This document shows positions 57,401 through 64,000 of a stretch of 64,000 nt of DNA, piece by piece. Both the position numbers and the translations under genes were made by a program. The notes beneath the pieces were generated by a model. That model worked only from the letters and a program-made list of their open reading frames with translations. It did not search any database and had not been told where the DNA came from. Position 1 is the stretch's first letter, and every line of letters starts with the position of its first letter. The stretch spans positions 66,115,027 to 66,179,026 of the forward strand of contig CM056378.1 of the NCBI GenBank assembly GCA_029718625.1. The letters run 5' to 3'. This DNA is from Synaphobranchus kaupii (taxonomy: Eukaryota > Chordata > Actinopteri > Anguilliformes > Synaphobranchidae).

Positions 57401-58811
57401 AATCCAGTATGTTGGTTTGTTCTTTACTAAGCTGTGGTAATTCAATGCTGTTGAGAAATGAATTGAAGTCCTCTTGATTTGTATCCTTATCTGATGAGTA
57501 TAGATTGGCGTAGAAATCTCTGAAGATTTTATTTATCTCTTCGGGTGAATGTGTGGGCTTCCCTGCTGGGTCTTTAATGATGGGGATTGTTGTTTTTTCT
57601 TTATTTCGCTTAATTTGATTTGCTAAGTATTTACCAGATTTATTATTATGTTGGAAATTTTCTTGTCTAAGTCTATGTATCAAGAATTCAGTTTTCTTAT
57701 TCATAATTTAATTTATTTGGAATTTATACTTTCTTAATTCATTCTGGGTTTCTTCTGTTGGGTTAGTTGCATTAATGTTTTCGAGTTCTTTGATTTTTTG
57801 TTCCAATTTAGCTTCTTGTTCTTTTTCTTTCTTTTTTTTATAAACGGAAAATGAAATTATTATACCTCTTAAAACTGCTTTCCCTGTTTCCCACAGAAGA
57901 GTTGGTGATGACTTTGGGGAATCATTTATTTCTAGGAAGGATGTCCACTGTTTTTTAATGAGATTGTCAAACTCAGGGTCCTTGAGAAGAGATGTAGTAA
58001 AGCGCCATCTGATGTTTGGTTTACGTAGATTAATTCTATTCCAAGTAAATGTTATGGGAGCATGATCGCTAATAATGATGGGGTGGATCTTTGAGTCAAA
58101 AATATTAGATATAATTGAATTGCTGGTGAGGAAGAAGTCAATGCGTGAATATGAGTGGTGAACCGGTGAGTAGAATGAGTATTCTCTTGCGGATGGGTGC
58201 TGCAATCGCCAACTATCGCCAAGACCAAAATCGCTCATGAATTGTTTTATTGTTTCTGTAGACTGCTAGGTACGCGTATTGTTTGAAATGTTAGTTCTGT
58301 CTACTGATGGGTCGATGACTGTGTTAAAGTCGCCTCCTATTATGACTGGGCAATTTGAAATGTTTGAGAAAAATTATGAAAAAAGGATGGGTCATCAGTA
58401 TTTGGGCCATAAACATTACCAATTGTTACTGAGCTGTTGTTGATTGATATGTTTATGATGATAAAATGTCCTTCAGGGTCTGTGATGGTGGTGTTGTGGA
58501 CAAATGAGATTTTTTTTGTTTATTAGAATACATACCCCTCTTTTGTTTTGTGTTGTAGTGAGCTGAGAATAAATTAGTGAATTGTGATGATTTTAATTTA
58601 TTATAGTCTGATTCTGAAAGGTGTGTTTCTTGTAATAAGCAAACATCTGCTTGTAATTTGGACAGGTGATTCAATACCTTAATTTTTTTTTGCCTGAGAA
58701 CCAATTCCTCGGATGTTCCATGTTACGAATTTGAGTGAAGACATTTAGAAAGTGTTATGGGCCAGACATTAATGTTGGTATAGGAGTGTATGAGTGTGAG
58801 TGGGCATGTGC
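54427..58811 (-). mobile_element. L1/Tx1-like LINE, about 4.3 kb, 5'-truncated
   Basis: The 3' end (left) shows T-rich runs consistent with a poly-A tail on the minus strand. An AT-rich 3' UTR with (TA)n stretches at 54687-54700 and 54945-54965 follows. ORF2 occupies 54900-58742. No ORF1 is present and the element ends about 70 bp upstream of the ORF2 ATG. It inserted into the Tc1 at 53087-59030 and is therefore younger than it. Confidence 0.85.
54900..58742 (-). pseudogene. L1-like ORF2 (endonuclease and reverse transcriptase), broken
   Basis: Begins MSSLKFVTWNIRGIGSQ at 58742. A frame break in an A run near 58685 is followed by LQADVCLLQETHLSESDYN. Endonuclease C-part: YSRIDFFLTSNSI and IIISDHAPITFTW near 58070-58150. 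RT: NNKAPGPDGFPAEFYKHFW, DQTGFIKGRHSSSN, VTLDAEKVFDRVNW, then the catalytic SLYADDILLF near 56640-56670. The C-terminus is spread over frames at 55713-56162 and 54900-55418, with the Cys/His motif CSHCTQNSPDNYIHATWHC. At least five frame changes or stops make it non-functional. Confidence 0.88.
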
Positions 58812-59032
58812 GTGTGGACACTGCTATTATTTTGAACACGCCCCTTTCAATGAATGAGTCAATTACTCAGAACAAGCAGCGTGCATGTCATGACAGTTGG
58901 GTCTGTTGTTTTTCTATTACACTACTACATCTACAAGTAAATTATTTGCCATGCATAAATATCACTACTACTAATAACAGTGGTTCATCAGGTTACTGAT
59001 GTTGTACTGCTATTTTTTTTAACACAACTGTA

Positions 59033-61167
59033 CATGCAAATAATGTGCAAATATTTTGCAAATGCAATCAACACTTTCTTTACAATAAAGTAAGAAATGT
59101 TTTGTAACATGCACTTAGAAGCTGTCTTTGTCTCAAATTTCTAAGTCACAAAATTGAAAAGGCCATGTTTAGTTTCTTCACTGAGGTAGGACACTGGGTT
59201 ATTACAGCAAGATTGACAACCAGTAGTTTATCACGCACGCCACAAGGTTTCCATCACTGTTAACATGAAACACTCATTCTCTTAATTGGCTGTAATCCTA
59301 AGTGCTACTATTCCAATAGATAATAATATTTGTAAAATAGTAAAAATATGTATCCTTGCCTACCAGTAGATGTAGTGCAGAAGATGGGGAGTTTTCAGGA
59401 TATTTTTGGGGGGTATTAATTCAGGCATCTGGCAACACTGGTTGTCAGCACCAAAGCAATAGGTTGTCACAACATCTTTGAGTTTGCTGGGACCTGTCCT
59501 AATATAATGATCACCCAATCCAATATATGATCACCCTAGCTAACATTAGACTTTTGAAAATCACTTTCAAGGAGTATAAATGAATACCGTCAGTGGTGGT
59601 TAAATAATCTACCAAGCATTTTAATAAGAATTGATTTGCAGGCATGAAAATTGCACAATGCACTTTATAAAGCAAGTTTCCCAGACAGAAGACAGATTGA
59701 TTACGGACTGGTTGTAACTCGCATTGAATACGTTACCCACATGCTTTAAAAGTTAACTAAAGTGGAGACCTCAAATGAAAAATACACCAACCTGTTTGAC
59801 TAATGCACAGTAGCAATGTTGATATATAAAATGCACTTGCCAGTGGAGAGCATAGGACGAAGTAGCCTACAATTTAAATTCCCACGACGAGACCATTAAA
59901 TTACAAAGCTGCGATAAATTTAATAATGTGGCTAATATGGCATGAAAGTTCAAAAGCATGTTAGCTGGCTCATCAGGGCAAGGTTTTATGGAATGTAAGT
60001 TAGAACATTATTTTGACAGGTTTTACATTGGCCAGTTAACGTTAGCTAGCCAAATGGTTTGGGAGCTAAAGTTGATAAAGTAGCATACCTGTCTAGCTAA
60101 TAGGCCTATAGAAAATAAGTGTTAGCTTGTCATGCTTGGTTGTGGTAGGTAGGCTATATTTGCAGGCTGTTAACTAATTAGTTGGTCAAAAAGTCAAGAA
60201 AATGGTATGGTAGTAAAAATATATTCCCGAAAACCTGGACAGAATGCTTTTGTGAGGGTCGATTAATACAGTTGTATGCAGAACACGGCATAACGAATTC
60301 AATATGCCGAACATGGCATAGCGAGTGACAATATGAAATGCGATGTGTGCATTTAGCCAAATTCTCACATTAAAAGGAGGAGGATTGTGGCACTGGGAAT
60401 TTCAAGGTCAGTCCTAACCGTGAGGTAGCGCCCACATCCCGCCCCTCTGAGGACGCGCAGTGACCACTGATTGGTCTTGAAAAAATGTTAATACACTGTC
60501 CAAACGACACAATAATTAAAAGAAATCGGCACATGGAGAGGCATTTAACAAAGGAAAAGCACCTATTGACTACATTTTCTTGTGGAAAAAATTTTTTGAC
60601 TTAGTATTTTGACCGCATTTCTGCCACTGGCTTACATGGTAAACCGGGCTGAAAGACCTATACTGGAGCCAACTGCAGTGGCGCTAGTGAGCAACAGCAC
60701 TATGGCTGCTCCCAGCCCAACCAGAAAGTGAGCTTCAAAATGAAAGCCCGGTTTTGGCCCCTTGGTCAATGATGCAACAATACTTTTTGTTTTTCTATCA
60801 TTTCGAATTGCCTTTAAGATTTTAGAGACTTAGGAAATAAGTGTAAAAAAAAAGATATTTGGAACTTTTTTGTTACTTTTATATTGACCCGTAACAACAC
60901 CTTAACGCAATTGGCAGTAAAATGCTAACATAATAGGATGGTTTAACTGAAAACATTGTGTTGGATTAAGTCGCATATTTTTCAAGATAGTTGAAGGAGC
61001 TGTAGTAGCTCCCTCATTATTTTTTGTATGTACAGCTAAAAGCCAATATAATTTAAATGAATTTGACATGAATATACGCATGTTTCTACATGTAACCACA
61101 GAGTGTGTGACTCCCTGTTATTTTTGCCCTGTTACTCAGCACCTCTTTACACCACTTCTTCAAACAG
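59033..61167. other. Last part of the giant intron, nothing firm
   Basis: AT-rich sequence with GTTAGCTAGCC words. A GTTGTCACAACATC...GTTTGCTGGGACC end near 59465-59498 resembles the 36940 repeat. Ends in the acceptor of exon C. Confidence 0.5.
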
Positions 61168-61368
61168 GAAGTGCCCCACCCCAGGTTGTGACGGTTCAGG
61201 TCATGTGACTGGGCGTTTCACAGCACACCACTGCCTGTCTGGCTGCCCGCTGGCTGAGCGGAACCAGGGCCGACTGAAGACGGAGCTGTCTGACACCGAC
61301 GGCCCTGGAAGCAAGAGAAACCTGCTGGTGTTTGGTCAACGAGCCAAGAAGTCTCGTTACCATGGCAG
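61168..61368 (+). CDS. l3mbtl1: L3MBTL1-like, exon C (C2HC MYT1-type zinc finger)
   Basis: A 201-bp exon lies between TTCTTCAAACAG and CATGGCAG|GTAACC. It encodes [20 protein letters not shown], then [20 protein letters not shown] and a Ser/Gly/Lys-rich stretch ending KKSRYHGR. The C-x4-C-x4-H-x7-H/x5-C pattern is the MYT1-type zinc finger found C-terminal to the MBT repeats in L3MBTL proteins. Starts and ends in phase 2. It joins exon B at FHQR|KCPTP. Role: chromatin reader of methyl-lysine, nuclear. The finger's own partner is not evident from sequence. Confidence 0.93.
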
Positions 61369-61502
61369 GTAACCAATGACAATGACATCGCACCACATCA
61401 TTGCTGTGGTAAGGTGCTAGCAGGTAGTAGCTAATTGTCTCTGCCTTACAGTTATGTTCTTTAACTGATTTTTTTATTTCCCTGTCTTTCGCCTCCTCTC
61501 AG
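61369..61502 (+). other. l3mbtl1-like intron C-D, 134 bp
   Basis: A compact intron starting GTAACCAATG and ending with a clean C/T tract and CAG. It contrasts with the 55.9-kb intron just upstream. Confidence 0.88.
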
Positions 61503-61549
61503 GATTGGACGCCCACCCAAATACAGGAAGGGCCAACGGGCTTACCAGA
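61503..61549 (+). CDS. l3mbtl1: L3MBTL1-like, exon D (basic GRPPK segment)
   Basis: A 47-bp exon lies between a strong acceptor (TTTCGCCTCCTCTCAG) and the donor CCAGA|GTGAGTAA. With the AG from exon C it reads RIGRPPKYRKGQRAYQ, continuing HGRIGRPPKYRK as in L3MBTL1. GRPPK resembles an AT-hook core. Ends in phase 1. The next exon (toward the C-terminal SPM/SAM-like domain) is not visible before 64000, so it must lie to the right. Confidence 0.9.
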
Positions 61550-62039
61550 GTGAGTAAACACTATGCTCAATGCTACGGGCAGCACCACAGTCAGATTGCA
61601 CTATGCCCAATGCCGTGGCGGCTTCTGACCAGAATTTTTAGTGAACAAATCCACCATCACCACTGATTTTTTTCCCCCCTGTGAAAATCTAATCCCTGTT
61701 AATGCCATGCTTTACCTGTTGAGCTTGACCATTTTTGAGTTGTTAAACACTGACTAAGTCACATGGCCAACTGTAGGCAGAAAAGAGCTGGTGGCCCATT
61801 TAAAACAGGTTTAAATTGCTTGACAACTCATCACTATGGCTGTGCCATTTAAATTGAGCTGCCTTCTCTCAACGGAATAAAACCAAATAGAATACAATGA
61901 CAGTTATGTACTCACTCACATTTATTAACAGCCAGATTCTCTCATCAACTATATATTCAATAGATAGATACTGAAATCCGCCTGCAAGTTAGCTGCAATA
62001 GCTTCGTTCAGATCATTTTGAATCGTCTTATGCCCTATT

Positions 62040-62587
62040 CACTGGACTAGTATTACCTGTGAACCTCATGTGATATGTAATAATTGTGGAGGTCATCTGT
62101 GATTTTAATCCCGTGATAATCTGCCATGTCCGTAATTTGTAAAGTAAAAATTCCACTGCAAATGCCTACCATATTTTGCGAAACGCAGAGGTCATCTGAT
62201 ATTAGTCCTGTATGAATCGTAATTTGGGGTGATTTTCTTTCTCCCGCAAGGATTCCTTGTTTTTTCCACGCCTTTCTCTGCATCGTTCTGAGACTGAGTT
62301 GAGAATTATGGAGGCTGCGATGTAAATTAGTAATGTGAATTATGACAACATTTTGGGTGCGGTTCTTATGCCAAACGTTTTTAAATGTAGGCCTACTCCT
62401 GAATTGAAAGGAATTGTAGCCTGTCCAACCCTGTAGCCACCTTCAACACACTAATTTGCATACGCTGTGCTTTACAAATGTGCACAAAATAAAACTTTTC
62501 AAACTGATAATATGGAAGTATCCGATGTGTCGGGGGGTACCCTAATTCCTAAATCACATGAGGTCCCCAGGCAATACTAGTCCAGTG
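62040..62587. mobile_element. TIR element, about 550 bp
   Basis: CACTGGACTAGTATTACCTG then GAACCTCATGTGAT at the left is mirrored by ATCACATGAGGTCCCC then GGCAATACTAGTCCAGTG at the right (38-bp arms, few mismatches). No coding content; lies in the intron after exon D. Confidence 0.8.
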
Positions 62588-63178
62588 GGAAAATGGCATT
62601 TGACTTCACAGTGAACGACTTAGTGTCCAGCAGAACGTCATCATAGCAGTGTAGGGAACATCCATTTAAATCTATACGGGGCGTCACTTATGTACTGCAA
62701 TACGCCACTACCATCATTATACAACTGGGTGGCATAGTTTTGTATAATCAATTAGTCTCATAAAATTTTATATACTATTCTCAAAAGAGAATATACTAAC
62801 TAAAAATGGGTAACTTGAATTAATAATTAAATGAATTACCAATAAAATTACACATTAATAATTATCTTAGCAAAATCACAATATTATGTACTCAGTTGAT
62901 ACCGAATTAATATAAATGATTCCGCTAAAAGGTGAATGCATTTTGGGGAATCCCTGCGATTAGCATTGGCTGATTCAGTTCAACACAAGAGCAACATTAA
63001 TACAGACACTTGTTCAGAGAGAACAAAGAAACTGGAAGGGAGGTTTGAAACTAGCTTTCGCTGGAGCTAGCTCATGGTGGCGCATGAACCATACACAAGG
63101 GATAGCCGTAAGCTTATCGATGCATGTGCGTTGAGATCAGCGTGCAGTGTTAAGATTACGACGACTTTATTTTGGTTG
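62588..63178. other. Intronic sequence, nothing recognised
   Basis: AT-rich with TAATTA-type words; no exon found. Confidence 0.45.
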
Positions 63179-63579
63179 GATTATAAATTTAGATTATTGA
63201 TGAATGGTTCCCAGTTGTCTCTGAATTGTGACATTTGATTGTGGCTGGAAGCTGATATTTTTTCTAATGATATGTATTCTGAAAGAAGGTTCAACCATTG
63301 CATAGTATTTGCAGTATTTCTTGTTTTCCAATGTAATAGGATAGTTTTCTTGGCGACAGTTAGGGCAATGAGCAAGGACCTGGTGTTCTGGGTTGTTAAA
63401 TTGATTGTGGATATGTCTCCAAGTAGGCAGAGAGAAGGAGATAGTGGAATGCTGCGACCCAGAAAACGGGATAACGTTTTAGTGACTGTGTGCCAAAAGT
63501 GTTGGATGGGTGGGCATAGCCAAATAGAGTGGAGATAATTGTCCGGGGTGTTTAGAGTGTTTGTGCACAATTTAAACAA
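63179..63579 (-). pseudogene. L1-like ORF2 C-terminal fragment
   Basis: The minus strand reads TPDNYLHSIWLCPPIQHFWH, then LSRFLGRSIPLSPSLCLLGD, ISTINLTTQNTRSLLIALTV and AKKTILLHWKTRN, ending NLNL. It is clearly the same LINE family as 54427-58811 (PDNYIHATWHCTPIKHFW, LGCHIPLSPSLCLLGDIS) but another copy, truncated on both sides. Confidence 0.9.
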
Positions 63580-63903
63580 ACATAATTAACGTAGTCCGCG
63601 ATGTTAATTGTGAAGTAGCCTATGTGCGGAACAACAGAGATGCTATTGTAACAACGAAACATAAGCTACTGCATAAATCGTTAATATCTGCAATATTTGC
63701 CAGGACAAAACGCTGTTGGTTCAACAGAGCATATCCTGCATTGATGTTTGAACCAGGAGCCAATTGGGTTTTCTTTTGTTTGTTTATTGCCAAAAATGTT
63801 AGGCATGCGTATTTGGGTGAGTTGTGGTTTCGTCGCATTTTAAATAGGCGTTTTTAACAATAATTTGTTAGTCAGTTACTAATCATGTGTGAGGTTGAAA
63901 CCA
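63580..63903. other. Intronic sequence, nothing recognised
   Basis: Short overlapping frames on both strands without domains. Confidence 0.4.
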
Positions 63904-64000
63904 GGGGTATTCCAGAAAGCAGGATTACTGGGTTTGCTGGATAACTGCACTGATCTTGAACAGCTCTTTTTACTTCAGTCCATCCATGTTCCAGATATGG
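63904..64000 (+). mobile_element. MITE copy cut by the window edge
   Basis: GGGGTATTCCAGAAAGCAGG, then TTACTGGGTTTGCTGGATAA and CTTTTTACTTCAGTCCAT align with the reverse complement of the MITE at 37394-37536. The second end would lie just right of 64000. Confidence 0.85.

Larger units (their letters stand above)
53087..59030 (-). mobile_element. Tc1 element split by an L1-like LINE
   Basis: CAGTTGTGTTTAAATAAATA then GCAGTGC at the left, and GTACTGCTATTTTTTTTAAC then ACAACTG at the right, are inverted termini. They are flanked by TA (53085-53086 and 59031-59032). The transposase lies on the minus strand at 53530-54065. Element sequence stops near 54450 and resumes near 58812 (ACACTGCTATTATTTTGAAC). 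The 4.3 kb between is the LINE. Confidence 0.9.
5298..61167 (+). other. Giant l3mbtl1-like intron B-C (about 55.9 kb)
   Basis: The intron begins with GTCAGTG at 5298. It ends with a pyrimidine-rich CTCTTTACACCACTTCTT tract and AAACAG at 61167. Exon phases on both sides match (AG|G), so no intervening constitutive exon is needed. It holds almost every mobile element listed here, in both orientations, with several layers of nesting. Confidence 0.85.

Overview
The window is vertebrate nuclear DNA, almost certainly from a ray-finned (teleost) fish. The repeat families point this way: fish-type L2 LINEs with a (TTA)n tail, an L1/Tx1-like LINE, several Tc1/mariner families including a Sleeping Beauty/Tdr1-like inverted repeat, many small hAT-type elements, and a sushi-like Ty3/gypsy element. 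Short GCTAGC/TAACGTTAGC motifs typical of fish DNA recur throughout. I cannot fix the species.

One host gene is clearly recognisable and runs left to right across the whole window. It is an L3MBTL1-like Polycomb-group reader gene. Four exons are visible and their splice phases fit exactly. Exon A (3609-3747) is the end of the last MBT repeat. Exon B (5198-5297) is the linker that follows it. Exon C (61168-61368) is the C2HC (MYT1-type) zinc finger. Exon D (61503-61549) is a short basic GRPPK-containing stretch. Exons A and B are separated by 1.45 kb consisting largely of two minisatellites, and the second runs into the 3' splice site of exon B. Exons B and C are separated by an intron of about 55.9 kb, which makes up most of the window and is a layered deposit of transposable elements.

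Layout: 1-1741, 5' half of a Ty3/gypsy element on the minus strand. 1744-3068, a TIR element with an L2 tail inside it, then a LINE fragment. 3609-5297, exons A and B with minisatellites. 6153-9650, a nearly full-length L2 on the minus strand with frame breaks in homopolymer runs. 9651-17990, old AT-rich intron sequence with a 94-bp perfect palindrome, a hAT MITE with an 8-bp target duplication and several transposase remnants. 18233-19877, a complete Tc1/mariner element with an intact transposase frame and 245-bp inverted repeats. 21606-25697, LINE remnants and two hAT elements with 8-bp duplications. 26-38 kb, low-density old repeats, MITEs and inverted repeats. 38500-40530, a tandem array split by an L2 and a Tc1-type insertion. 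41329-43202, a possible three-exon coding structure of unknown identity. 44739-50205, nested and chimeric Tc1-type elements, including a fusion of two unrelated Tc1 families beside a Sleeping Beauty-like repeat. 50875-52868, a TIR element carrying another element. 53087-59030, a Tc1 element split by a 4.3-kb L1-like LINE. 59031-64000, exons C and D, a TIR element, an L1 fragment and the edge of a MITE.

There is no operon-like or bacterial organisation, no CRISPR array and no RNA gene that I can support beyond two tRNA-like Pol III promoter remnants. All identifications come from reading motifs and repeat structure by eye. Family names for many non-autonomous elements are inferred from terminal repeats and target duplications.
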